Below are positions 50,283 to 62,825 of a stretch of 64,000 nt of DNA, one piece after another (the first letter of the stretch is position 1; each line of letters opens with the position of its first letter). The notes beneath the pieces were generated by a model. The model saw only the letters and a list, made by a program, of their open reading frames with translations. It was not told the origin of the DNA and ran no database searches. This stretch comes from Physcomitrium patens. Lineage: Eukaryota; Streptophyta; Bryopsida; Funariales; Funariaceae. The stretch lies in the NCBI RefSeq assembly GCF_000002425.4, contig NC_037253.1, forward strand, positions 16,508,407-16,572,406, in the 5' to 3' direction. Made by a program: the position numbers and the translations under genes.

Positions 50283-50549
50283 ATGAAGATCGTTCGTTCG
50301 TTAGTATCGTCGGCCAATTCATCAGTCCGTTGTCCAGTAACGACGTCAGATTTGGGAAGGTTGACGCTGAAGGTCGTGGCGTTCAAGGCTCTCGAGACTT
50401 CCCGGGTTTCTCAGCTCTTTGAACCGCTCACACGCCATTTCTTTGCGGGAAATCGCAGGCACCGCCGCATCCAGATTTCTTTTGACTACGATCCACCACT
50501 AGTTAGTCGAATTGGATCTACTGAGTACAATCTCACGGGCGGTCTTTGA
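50283..50549 (+). CDS. Possible small ORF or 5' exon, unidentified
   Basis: An 88-codon frame starting ATGAAGATCGTTCG has balanced composition and mixed residues and does not look like low-complexity shadow. It matches no family I know. It could be a short independent gene, an upstream exon of the Thr-Pro-rich gene 560 bp downstream (same strand), or leader sequence. No splice join in phase to 51108 was found. Low confidence. Confidence 0.22.
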   Translation: MKIVRSLVSSANSSVRCPVTTSDLGRLTLKVVAFKALETSRVSQLFEPLTRHFFAGNRRHRRIQISFDYDPPLVSRIGSTEYNLTGGL

Positions 50550-51107
50550 AGATCTGCCTTCCTGTGCAGCAGATAATTGCGTCCTGTTTCACGTCCACGT
50601 CGTGTTTCATTCGTCAGTGGAATATGTGAGATCATGCCTATGAGCACAGCGGAAATAGTTTCCAGTCCTAGCCTAACGTTGTAGTTGTAATGCGGAAGGT
50701 GATTACACCATGTCATTACAATCCTACTACTTGTTTTCTCTCATTATTGCTCTTCTAGGCCATCAGAAACTCCTAGAATTCACTTGCACTTTACTCAGAT
50801 ACTTGCTCGCTGCTAGCAGCACCCTTCCAACCAAGGATTAGAATACAGGGATTGGCAATGAAAAATAAGTATCGATCCTTCTGAACAATTAGCACGAATT
50901 ATTTGAAGAACTCCGTCTAAATGAAATTGTTTCCTTCCACTTCCCTTCAGGTCTTGTAGATATATTTTTTTTCAGTTTCTCCTGATGTCGTTTCAATGCA
51001 GTATCAAACGTTTAAGTTTTGGCTGCCAGTATGAGCTCCAGTATCATCAGCAAAACGAGTAGATAGAACCGCCGATGTTTCTCATTTAGATCTTTGAAGC
51101 ACTACCA

Positions 51108-52567
51108 ATGTCGAAATGGTGTAGTGGATTACCACCTCAGACAGGCCACAAGGAGGAGGAGAAAGGTGGAAGATCACACAGTTCGCTTGGCCGAAGGAAG
51201 GACAGAATATTTTTCGATGAGGCCATATCTTCGACTCTTAATTTGTCTGGGCTGAGTCCTGAAGAAAAATTCCATCCGGTGTGTACAAGCTCCAATGTTT
51301 TAAGTTCAATGTAGATCAATTAAGGAAAGAGTGTGTGTAACAATCTCAGTGACTACGTTAGATGCATTCGAAAATGCTCATGTTGCAATTGCAAGTTCTT
51401 TAGTTTAACACTAATCTGTATGTAGCAAAAAAATTGCTAAGGTTAAAATCGCCTTAAAAATTGTTCGTCGTCACACAAGGCGTCTGGTAGAAGAGGTTCA
51501 TGACCCTAAGTTGTATCTTTTCTGTAGAGTCTAAGCTCTCTGAGCTGTGAGCATAATGCGTGTAGATTGTGCCAATAGCTCAGTCTTCATATGGTTTCAA
51601 GTTCATGCCAAAGGCGCTCTACAGAAGACATATGCAAAACAAGTTGAAAATGAACATGGCCACGTTGTAACCATCACTCAGCCCTACAATTGAATTTTGA
51701 ACTGTGCTGCAGGTGATCAAGATCGGGCCAGGACTAGCTCCTTACACGTCTGAAGTTTCTTCCACACCCCATGATACTCCTTCAACACCCCATGATACTC
51801 CTACTCCATCTCCTCAACAGTCTTCTAAAGGGCCTCCCTCCACAACTAATGATACACCTTCCACTCCATCTCCTCCACTTTCCTATGAGGCGCCTCCACT
51901 AACACCTCCAGGTACACCTTCCTCTCAATCTCCAACACAGCGGTCCAAAGGGCCTACATCAACACCTCCTGGTACACCTTCCTCTCAATCTAAAGCGCCT
52001 ATATCAACACCACCTGATATACCTTTCACTTCAATTCCACTATCGCCACCTCCTGCCATTCCCAGGACTCCCAGGGAGATGAGCAACACAGAAAAGGAAA
52101 AGAAGAAAAAGAAGAAGAAGAAAGAGAAGAGAAAGAAGAAGAAAAAGCCGCAACCTCCTCCACCAAAGCCGCGGTCGCCGTGTGTAAGTGAATGCGAAGA
52201 AGAGGTCGAAACGAAGCTGGGCGGAGGTGTGACAATGCCATCAATTTTCGCAATGTGCCATATTCCAGCAAGTCGTCAGGGTATATCGGAACCTGACACT
52301 TATCAAGTCTCGGAAGACCGTTCTGGTGTTGGATCATCTTCTTGGAGGGACGAAGACGACGTGCCAAACTTCCCCCCTGCCGTACCTAGCAGCTATATGC
52401 GTCTCAAAGGTATTGTAAGATCCTTCGGGAACAAAATTGATGCCAGAAATTTAGTCGAGGTTGGTCCTCACGGTTGGCATGCATCGAGTATCGCACCTTA
52501 CGATCTCGGCGACACTGGTGACACGGTAACCGTGGACAGAGCTGGATGGCATGAAAAAGAGAAGTGA
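51108..52567 (+). CDS. Unrecognised Thr-Pro-repeat, Lys-rich protein
   Basis: Two exons, 51108-51278 and 51713-52567, join in phase 0 across CCG|GTGTGT and GCTGCAG|GTG to give 341 residues. No known domain is seen. Residues 1-57 are mixed and basic. Residues 65-180 hold imperfect repeats such as STPHDTP and STPPGTPSSQS, dense in Ser/Thr-Pro sites. Then come a run of lysines ([19 protein letters not shown]) that would serve as a nuclear or nucleolar signal, a Pro-rich segment, an acidic stretch, and a better-mixed C-terminal 100 residues (SSYMRLKGIVRSFGNK, then ARNLVEVGPHGWHASS) that may fold. The composition suggests a disordered nuclear protein controlled by proline-directed phosphorylation; this is inference. 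The second exon is clearly open for 285 codons; the first exon and start are less sure. Confidence 0.5.
51755..52010 (+). repeat. Coding minisatellite, Thr-Pro units
   Basis: Near-identical units repeat in tandem or near tandem: a 21-bp unit (ACACCCCATGATACTCCT with flank) twice near 51765-51810, and a longer unit containing ACACCTTCCTCTCAATCT twice near 51915 and 51975. All keep the frame. Confidence 0.7.
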
Positions 52568-53894
52568 TTGAAGTCCTAACCGGAATGGATCTTGATAGAA
52601 ACAAAATCGAAGACAAAATCCAGACAGTGAGTCGCTGCAATGCGCGCAGACTAGAAAAAACGATTGCAACAACCAAAGGTTGACCGGGGGTGCTTTCATG
52701 CCAACAAATACTATTTTCAAGGTTGATCCATTCTCAACCCTCCCTGCTCATCTAGTACTCTCCATATGTACTTCAATTAAGTCTTTGTTTAATTTGAGAG
52801 GCATGGATAGGCAATATCTTATTGTGCCTAAATGATCGTAAATAATCGTTCTAAGCGACGCAACAAAGGGCGTGATTGGATGCAGTTGCAAGTGGTGCAA
52901 ATGTCGAAGAACGAAAACTGATCTCAGTATCAGTTCGTCAGCCATTTGCGGGTGGCCTCACGAGGTACCTTTACTGATGAGAACGGGCGACAGAGGAAAG
53001 GGCACTATGCAACGTAAAACTGAGGACTCAAGTTGCTTGCACTGTAATTCCACGAGGTCCACTGTCCTATAGTTTCTTCTTCAATTCTTTTAAGGTAGAT
53101 GATCCTCTTGTAACATGTCACTCACCTTTCTCAAAGCACTATTGTCACAGAAATAGCTGCATGATTGATTCGGTGGACTAAGCTTCTCAACATGGTACCC
53201 CAGGAGTGTGATCAAAGATGGCCTGCTCAACTTCCACTCCGTTGCTCTTTCAGGCGATCAATCTAATGGAACCTGAAGAAAATTCTAATTTTTTATTCGT
53301 AGTAATGTCGACGAATAATTCATTACAACAATATTAGTCCACAAATTTTGTATGTTGTGAATCTAGAAATAGATTTTATTTTATTTTTTTCAAATTTTCA
53401 AGTTCTGGATGACTGTTCTTCATTTTATACTGCGTTTTCTCTTCATCTTATAAATTTATTTAAAATTTTGTTTCACTACTATCATTACAATGTATTCTGT
53501 TTGGGTATTTTTGGTGTTTACATGCAAAATACTCACAAAGTTCAATTTACCATGTGGTTTTTAGTATTTTACAGTGAACTTAAGCTTAAAATCTAGTGAA
53601 TGTTGTTGTTTTTCTTTTTTCTTTTTCTTTTTTTTAAATCTAATGTAGGAGAATTTCGTATTTAAAAACAAAAAGTCATTTGTAGGTTAAATGAACTCTA
53701 TTTTCGCTACAAAAAATTGTTTATACAACCAAACGTATTGTTGATATCAAAAATTAAAATTTTTAAATATGAATTATTACATTCTAAGAGGATTGTGTCA
53801 GAAGATTCATATAAATTTACTTTTAATTGTGGGTTATCTTCGTGAGACATAGTAATTTCAATCGTACTATTTGAAATTACTATGATTTTTATGA

Positions 53895-53932
<38 letters not shown>

Positions 53933-55180
53933 TGCAGTGAATGTAATGGTTCATCCATTACTTTTATTAGTATTTAAAAATCGTGTTTAGTTGTGTAGAC
54001 AATTGATACAGACCAAACATACTATTATACTATTTTTTTGGTATGAAAAGTTACGGAAATCATTTTAGATCTGGTATTGAATCAACCTTATTTTTAAAAT
54101 AAAAAAGGGATGGGCAGATCAAATTTGAAGGTAGATTCAAGAATAACTTAGGGATTCAAAAGGAAATGTGCATATATATACACATCTTCAACATTTTTTA
54201 AGATGGAATTATCTCTTTGCACATATATACGTAGTAAATTCAAATGAATTTATGCAAATAAAAACAAATGTTTAAAACAAGATATTATATATATATATAT
54301 ATATAACTGAACTTTGCTTCTTACTTTTTTCCCCTTATAAACAAGGTATTATAATAGTTTGAAATACACTTGAATGAATTTCTATGTTTATGCATTTGAA
54401 AACAAACATCTACATGCGATTAAAGTTAGACTTTGTAAACTAGCTTTAGAATTACAGTTAGTTTTTTTAAACTTGAAATGTACATATATTAAAAAAAGCA
54501 AGTTCATGTAGATTTATTTCAAGAAAATATCACAAATTTAAAACATATATTCAATTTTTTTGTTAGATTCAAGAAATAAATATATAAATTAGGTTTTTTT
54601 TATTTTTTATTTTTAAAAAGTGTTAATGGAATCACTCAAAAGAACTACAATCCTGGGTATAAATGGATGAATTTGAATTTGGAAAATTGGCATTGATGTC
54701 TTAACAGTCCAAAGATATAAATAAAGTTGAGGTTGCAAGGAAAGGAAAGGTGAAGAAGGTATTAATTAATCAGACGAAGATCATTTCAATCATCATATAA
54801 TTTATGAAGAAACCATTTAAAATTCAAGAATTGAAGTAATAGTGCTTTGAGATAAATCAGTAAAATCCTAACACGTCCATTCAATCATCGCGAGGTTATA
54901 AAAATTTGAAACATTAAACCTACAATCATATAGTTTTAAAAAAACACAATAGATTAGTATAAATCCGAGTTTTAAAAAATCAACATGTTTTCGTTTTTAT
55001 TATTTATCTTTAGTTTATTGGGGATTTTTTTTTTTAAATTTAAAACTTACATTATTTCACAATTTAGAATACAACACTCCTAAAAAGACTACGTATAAAA
55101 TAAACTATCTTCTCCACATGAGGGATTTTTCAACAGGAGTGAGCAACGCCGAAGACTCAAGTGGAGTAAGTTTATTTTTT
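52568..55180. other. Intergenic, AT-rich from 53.3 kb
   Basis: Probably 3' UTR of the preceding gene to about 53.2 kb, then AT-rich DNA with an inverted repeat (53848-53884), a T run of about 32 bases (about 53897-53929) and an (AT)n tract (about 54287-54304). I find no gene in it. Confidence 0.55.
53848..53884. repeat. Perfect short inverted repeat
   Basis: CATAGTAATTTCAA (53848-53861) is exactly complementary to TTGAAATTACTATG (53871-53884) around a 9-base spacer. A 14-bp stem followed at once by a long T run resembles a hairpin-plus-T signal, but in a plant nuclear setting this is more likely a repeat relic. Confidence 0.85.
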
Positions 55181-55300
55181 ACAACGGAAGATTATAACGG
55201 AAGATTATAACGGAAGATTATAACGGGAGAAGGTTTTTCTACTAAAAGTTAAAAATTAAAAACAACGTTTCGTTTTTACAACGGAAGATTATAACGGGAG
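55180..55300 (+). promoter_or_regulatory. Tandem GGAAGATTATAACGG units upstream of SDG40-like gene
   Basis: The unit GGAAGATTATAACGG occurs in three tandem copies at about 55185-55226 and again at about 55281-55296. AACGG is present six times within 120 bp, about 240-350 bp before the start codon. AACGG is the core of MYB-binding and mitosis-specific-activator elements in plants. A regulatory role is inference. Confidence 0.5.
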
Positions 55301-55531
55301 TAGGTTCTGCCCGGGGCAGCGCCGCTCACCTTCCGTCCAATCGACGAGGAACGAAAAAGGCAGAGTAACGAACGATGGAGCCCGGGGGGAACGACAGAAG
55401 TGGACGAGCGATATTCGTTGTTGATCGGCGACGAAGCCCCAAATTCGTTGTGGCAATTCGGGTCGTCGTCGTTTGTTTTTTGTCGTGTGGAATTGCCCAC
55501 TGTGGTGATCCCAATCTTTCAAGCTTCAGCG

Positions 55532-58298
55532 ATGGCGGACGAGGATGCGGACGAGTATAAGGATCTCTTGAACTGGGCCGCATCTCGGGGCATCACAGAT
55601 GCTCCTTTTGTGGGAGATAAGCCCACCAGCATTAGATCAACCCCTTCTCTGGGTTTCTCGATCCGAATTGCCACATTTCCAGATGCAGGCGGGTAAGTGA
55701 GCAAGCAGGTCATCGTGCAATGAGTTTGGTTGGAGGGTCATAGAAGGGTTGTTTTGGGGACTAATTCAAGGTACGCCTCGTTGAGGCAATGGAGAGAATG
55801 AGTCATACAGAGCACTGCCTACATTTCGCACCGGACGCTGGCTCTCCGTTGGGAAGTTGCGATGAGTTAGACGAGGAGGGTTCGTGAAACAACGAAGGAG
55901 GCTCTTACCCTTCGCTACGTGTGGTCATCTTGCTGCATCGCAGTTGGATTTTGCAGATTCTGCAGTGTAAATTTCTGGTGTTTGTAGTTCGGGCTCATCT
56001 GTTCCGCAAGTCTGCTGTGTGTCTGAGGTCCTGCATGTCTACAGCATTTTACGTGGGTTTTATTACAGTTTTCCTGAAGTTGAACATAGTATAGTGGGTT
56101 AAGGACTGTTAATCTTATGTTGTCTGCTGTGCAGGAGGGGGCTTGCGGCTGCACGAGATTTGAAGTTGGGCGAACTCATCTTGCGAGTTCCTGAGAAGGC
56201 TCTTATGAATGGAAGGAGCGCACGACTTGACGCTGAGCTTACAAGGGCGTTGGCTTTGTACCCTTCATTGTCGCATGTGCAGGTAAAGTTCACCATTGCG
56301 GAGACCTAGTCCCAGCTTTAAACCCTAAACCCCAAATCACACCTGCCCGAAATGCCCAAATTGAAGTTGTTCCGCGACAAAAATGTATTCACTGATCGTA
56401 GGGAAACAAATTATTTCACAATTTAGACAGGACCTTCCATGATTCTGATTGGGTGATGATACAAAATGGTGATAGTGGGCGTCACAAGGAATTAGACTAC
56501 CCAACTCTACGTTTTGAACTTCCGCTCAGGTGTTATGCGTGCATCTTTTGAGGGAAATTGCAAAGGGTCGCACCAGTGAACGGTTCCCTTATTTGGTGCA
56601 TCTCCCACGATATTATCACACAGCGAGCTTTTACAGCCCATTTGAAGCTCAGGCACTGCAGGTAGTTTTCTGCCTTGAAAGAATTTCAATGTTTTTAATC
56701 ATGAATTCAAGCTAACTTGTCGCTGAGGCAGTTTGAATAATCGGTGATAATTCTTTGAGAATCTGACTCTCTCACAGGTAAAGGATGCGGTGTCTATGGC
56801 AGAGGGAGTTGTCCAGAATTCCCGTGAGGAATGGTTGCAGGCCCGCCCAGTGCTAGAGAAGCTGGGATTAGGTCGACGATTTTGTACACTTCAAGGATGG
56901 TTATGGGCATTTGCCACCGTACGTGAGTACCCGGGGTTCATTTCCGGTTCTGACATTAGCATATTTGTGAACTCTTTTGTGTTTGAAATTGCATGTCATC
57001 CGTCTAAGTTCCATCGAGTTCAGTGTGTAGGCATCTTTTTGTGGTCGACAGAAATGCGCTTTCAGAATCTTAATTATGTGTTCTAAGCATTTGATTATGC
57101 TAGTTATTAGTGTTGAGTGGCATTTGCAGATCTCATCACGCACTTTGTATGTCCCTTGGGATGAAGCTGGCACACTGTGTCCAGTCGGGGACTTCTTCAA
57201 TTATGCATGTCCAGGTGTACCTTACAACCTCCCCCCTACTGCTCAAGATACTCAGATGAGGGAGGGGGACCTCATTTCTGAAGAAGATGTAGACACCTCA
57301 GGTGGCATTGAAATACGAGACAGGCTTCGAGATGGAGGGTTTGAGGATGAGAGGGGCGAATATTGTTTTTATGCTCGCCAAGATTATCAGGAGGGACAGC
57401 AGGTAAGCTCTGCCACACACAGCGCTGCCATACTTAAATACGTTACGTTTGTCGTGTGCAAGCCAAACCTCCACAACATAGTTCTGAATTAGACAGCCTT
57501 CTCAGAGGAGTGGCCCCATTGCTCCTCAGCGATGAGGACTGAAATGGGCTTAAATAGACTTAGTATTCATTTACGTGTGGGAGGTGGTTGGTTTTGCAGG
57601 TTCTGCTGTGCTATGGAACGTACACAAACCTTGAGCTTCTTGAGCACTATGGATTTCTACTACCTTTCAACCCCAATGACAAAGTTCACATAGAACTACC
57701 CACAGCCGATGAGTTCAATCCGGGCGCTGTTAGGCCTCCTCCAGAGGCAGACCTACTCATGAACCTCTTCATCGATTACGAGGGGAAGCCTTCATTCTCC
57801 TTGCTCTCAAACCTGCGTTTAAGAGCTGCCCCTGCTACCCTCCTAAAGAGCCGGCACCATTTAGCGCTTGCTGGTCAACAGATATCTCCAGAATCTGACA
57901 AAGCCGTATTTCGGTGGCTGAAATCGAAATGTGAGAAAATGCTAACAAGCTGTCCTACATCGTTCGATGTGGACGAGCTGCTGTTAGCTGTGATTGATTC
58001 TCATCCCTCCGTGGCGGAAATACAAAAGTTGTTGACTGTCTACAAAGAGGATTTCCTTCCATCTCCAACCGAGAATCTTGAACTGCTCAATGCTCCTGAA
58101 CATTTGCAACCAGTTATCCTAAATGAACTGGAGAGCTTCATTGCTTCAGCTCCTCATACAGAAACGTCGTCTACACCGTCCTGGCCGTCAGATCTTCGAC
58201 TTGAGAGGTGGAGACTTGCTATTCAGTGGCGATTAGGATATAAGAAAATAGTGAGACGCTCCATATCTCATTGCTCCCGAATGTTAGATTGTGATTGA
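55532..58298 (+). CDS. SDG40: SET-domain protein, SDG40-like (SETD3/LSMT-type)
   Basis: Six exons, 55532-55692, 56135-56282, 56530-56661, 56778-56918, 57130-57402 and 57600-58298, join in phase to 517 residues. The protein starts MADEDADEYKDLLNW. A split SET domain follows: RGLAAARDLKLGELILRVP near residue 55, then an insert, then PVGDFFNYACPG near 210 and YGTYTNLELLEHYGF near 290. The C-terminal half is the helical Rubisco-LSMT-type substrate-binding domain. This layout marks SET-domain methyltransferases that act on lysine or histidine of non-histone proteins; the substrate of plant SDG40 is not known to me. The SET N-H motif reads N-Y here, which I recall as normal for this subgroup. The tandem AACGG units lie upstream. 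All splice sites are standard GT-AG. Confidence 0.92.
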
Positions 58299-59059
58299 TG
58301 ACGTGGTAAAGTCTTCTTACTCTTACTACCCATATATAACTTTGGATTTTGTGTTTGCAATCGTTTCATGAATTATTTTGCAAGTTATCCTGAATGAAAC
58401 AGTGACAGTAAAATCATATCACAATGGAAGTTGAATATTATTTTTGCCTAGGAAATATATATGAATTGAGGTAAATGAAGATAAAGTAATGACAAATGCA
58501 ATAACATTAATGCGATTCATCGTGATGGGGGTTGTTAAATGACAAAAATATGTGAGGACAAGTTTTGTAAAGAAAACTTGTGGCCCAATTTCCTGTAGAG
58601 GTGTAAACTATTAATAGAACTATCAATGTTTGTATAGTCTTGTTCCTCATCCCCTTCTGTGGTGCTTGTACAAAGATGCATTTTGAAAAATTGTTGTAGG
58701 AAGTCGACTAGAGAGTTTTCTTTTTCTCTGAAAAATAAGTTCTTTAGCAAGAAAGTCATGATATCACCTCTAATTAACCTCACTTTTCATTACTTAATCC
58801 TTGGTGGTATAACTTATCTAATGCTTTGTCTCATGTGAAACACAAGGCTATTTGAAAAGTGTTTAAGACAAAACTGTCGAATTACAAAAATTGAAAAAAG
58901 AAAATAATGAAAGAAGTAATTGTATGAGAAATATTAAAAATTAATGGTTTATGAAAATTTATTATGATGCTTCAACATTTTTGCATATATTTATATTATG
59001 ATTAAAAATATAAATAATAAAAATCATAATTGATGATTAAAATCGAAATTTCTAATTAA

Positions 59060-59099
<40 letters not shown>

Positions 59100-61981
59100 G
59101 AAAATATTAAATTGTTCAACCTATAATTAGACTTATAATAAAATCAAGCTTAAGCTACAAGAACATCCCAAATTATTGTATGTGCACTCATTTGTCTATA
59201 TATACATCTAAGGTCTTTGATTGGCTAATCCAATTTTTTTTTCTTTGTTTCAGTACAAGTCATGCATCTTCTCTCTCTCTTCCTTGTCCCAATGTGGTTC
59301 TAATGTCGTGTTGTGGTTTGGCTACATGTGAAAATATTATGTTTATATATTTGATATACAATTTACTAAATAACATGGTAACAGCCATGTTTGTCGATTT
59401 TAATTGGTTGTAAAATGTAGTTAGATTATTATTTTAAAAAGAGATTGTTAAAAATACTATTAGAATTTACATAACTTTATTTTCTTTTGATAGTGGCTTT
59501 CAAGATTAATTTTGATTGATAGTAACTTTTAAATATTTAAAGTCATATTTGTTAGATATTGGTGACCCTTGAAGTTTTATTTTGTTTCTTTTGTTTAATA
59601 TTTAGGACATATATTATGTAAATCTTATTAGAAAAAGGATTGGAGAGGGATCTTGGTAGCAAAAAGACAAGTTAGGGCATCTATATGGATGAATGGTGAT
59701 GGATGATGAAAATCGCCATTTCTATTGGCCAAAAATCATACCCAATGGACTTCAAGGAGGCTGCCTGAGGCCTTATTAGGGATTAAGGTTATTCTTTTAA
59801 GAGCATTCGAACTTTAAAGGCTAGGGTCAGCAAGTTAAGGTTTTTGACTATGATTTTGGTGCAAATTTTGTGTGATTTGGAGTTTATATGAAAGAGATAT
59901 GGATATTCAAAGTTAAGGTGATGATTTTGTACCTATTGTCACTCTTTTAAACATAACGTATGCATACAAAAAGCAATGAAAAATCGGCAATTGGAATTGA
60001 AGAAATCACTTTTTTTGCTATACTTTTTGCATATTGATTGATGAATTCCAAGATGAGATAAAGGAGATATTGGAAGTTGAAGTCAACACTTACAAATCTA
60101 AAAGTAGTAAATGACTTGATTCACTAGTGGTTGTGTTTTGAGCTATATCTTGAGCAATTTGATGAGATTTTGGCTCAATATTTTCAAAAATGTGTATTAT
60201 CATGTTTTTAAATTTTATGCTCAAATTTTGTAGTATTTGAGTTTTTGATTTTCAAGATATGAAAAAAATAGTACTAGGGTGCTTGTAGATTAGAGTTTAG
60301 AGCACCTGCTAGGATTTCTATGATGCCAGAAGATTGGTAGTGAATTTACAATTAATTGTTTTATGGTAAAGCTTAAGAGTAAGTGCTATACTATCTAGAA
60401 ATTTGAGAGAAACTAAACGGTTGGATCAAAAGATATAAATTTTTAAAGTTTGGTAAGAAAAAATCCTATGCAGGAAAAATATGTTTTGAAGGATTTTGCT
60501 GCAATTTGGGCATTTTATATAAAGGGAAGAGGTTTTGGGAGCCAAGACTTTGTATATAAGTTAAAGGTGGAATAAATCACTTATTGGAGCTTAGCCAATA
60601 AGTTAAAACTAAATTCTCTAAAGCTAGATACCTCATATATTTCTAGATTGCAAATCACGCCATATGACACCAATCCCCTCTTCTCTTTTTTCCTTGTTCT
60701 AATGGCAAGACTTAAGCCAAGGTAATTTGGGGTGTGCTTATAGTGTAAGCTAAAAATGTAATTACTACCTCCACAAAACAATGCCCCATTAATAAAAGGA
60801 TTTTCAAAGTTATTTGTTTAAATTAATAAACTTGTCACTTAAGTTGAAAAACTTTCTATTGCAAAGAAATTGAGGCTAGTTAGGAGGAGCCTTGCAACAA
60901 CATTGATTGAGTTAATGTATTGCTCAATTTAAAGTCTTAATACACTAAAATCTTTATAGTTTGAAATAATGAAAATTTTATCATTGATCCCTAGTAATGC
61001 TATGCCTCTTGTGCCTAAGAAATATCAAATTTGCTAGTTGTTTTGATAGATGTAGCAAATATGTTTTATTATAAGCCACACAATAGAGGTTAATTTAATA
61101 TTCTTATATATATATATATATATATATGCATATTTATAGATATTTCTTTTAAAAAGAAGTCTAGAAAATTCTTTTAAAATTTCATATAAGTTCTATCAAA
61201 ATATAATGTATAAGTATAGTTTAAGTAAAATCATGTTTATTTAGAACAAAATTTATTTTAAAGTAATGATATACCTTTTTTAAATAATTTTAAATTTTTT
61301 TTTCTCAAATATCAATTTAATTATTTTTAATTTTAAAATAATGATTTATTAAACAAAGTATCAATAAGTCAAAACATTATATAAAAGCTAAAAAAAAAAA
61401 AAAAAAAAAAAAAGTAGCATAATGCAGTAACTTGTTATAAATGTATTATGATTTTTTTGTGTGTTTTTTAAAAAGGATCATGTCATAAGTAGATATTATT
61501 ATAAAATTTTAATTACTGATGAAACTTTTTAATACAGCTATTTTTATTCATGCAGCAACATAGAATTTCAATTTTATAAAATGGTGTTTCAAAGTACCTT
61601 GTTACAGACTTACATATTCCAAAGAGGCTTCATGTTTAAGAATTTTTACTTCCCTGCAAATAATATATATGTTTATGTATATATATATATATATTTATAT
61701 ATATCTCTCTGTGTGTATGTATGTGTGTACCTATATCCTTTCCTTCAACAATTCCGTTTATAAGTATACATCATATGTTTATGAGGTTTGAGTCAGATGT
61801 TTTTTGATTGGGATTTGAAGTACTGTATAATCTCATGTAAATAATTTTCAACTTGCGAAATTTACATTATTTTTTTTGTACTTGTTGCTCTGTCATTACT
61901 AACATTTAATCATCTTTAATTTTTAGAATAAATTTTGTGTGACAAGTTTTTTTTTTTTTTTTTTTTTTTTCTTTTTGATAA

Positions 61982-62016
<35 letters not shown>

Positions 62017-62825
62017 AATTCTGTAATCGGAGAATAAAAAAATGGCAGAAACCTCACAAGCCACAGAAAATTGCAATCATCATGAGTAATCCATGCACAT
62101 CTCTACTTAGCAAACTTAGGAAAATACTTAAGCCTAACTTCACTAAGTTATTTCTCTTTATCTTGCACGTATGACTAAACGTTATATCAGGATGATTAAT
62201 TTGTTTGTGATACTAAATCCTATTAATTGTTTGAAAATAGATGTTTGCAAAGATTGATATATTCAATTGTGCATATCCATGTATACTCATCCAGCATCTC
62301 AAATTTGTGATGATTCATCCAAACAGAAACATGAAGAATAAGAAATTTTCACTACCACAGCTTTCATAGCGATGATACAGAGAGCTTTCGTGCGAGGTTT
62401 TGAGATCCTGTGCAAGTCCCTGCCCTGGATACTCTCAGGTTGAAAGCTTTAAAATCTATAGCTCTGGTTACTGCTGCAGAGCAATTCCTGTCTGTAAGAT
62501 ATATGCCCCTTGAGCTTTGTGAAGCCTCAATGTGAGGCTCAAATCTTCACACCCTGTGATTTATTACTGTCACAATGTCTCCCTCTAAGATAACCGCTTC
62601 TGCACTCTTCTAGAGAGAAACAGCTCAACCTCCTTTCAATGACATTAGGTGGCAGCTGATTCTATTAACGTCAAGCCAAGTAAATGCACAATGTTAGTGC
62701 ACATAAATGCCTGTCCAAAAGCAGCCTGCGGCACGCATTAGCCTCATTAACTTCTGAAGAACTTGGCGTTCTCTGCTGCAATGGGAATTGTAACGAGGAC
62801 ATAATCCCACAGCTCAGCTTTTTAA
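58299..62825. other. AT-rich intergenic region, no gene
   Basis: Convergent 3'-3' spacer between SDG40-like and the epimerase. (AT)n tracts lie near 59065-59096 and 61103-61126, A runs near 61390-61412, a T run near 61946-61970 and a (CT)n tract near 61985-62014. The block 59600-60950 is less AT-rich and G-rich on the plus strand, without frames, and may be an unrecognised old repeat. 62.3-62.8 kb is probably epimerase 3' UTR. Confidence 0.55.
61985..62014. repeat. (CT)n microsatellite
   Basis: About fifteen CT units immediately after a T25 run. Confidence 0.9.
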
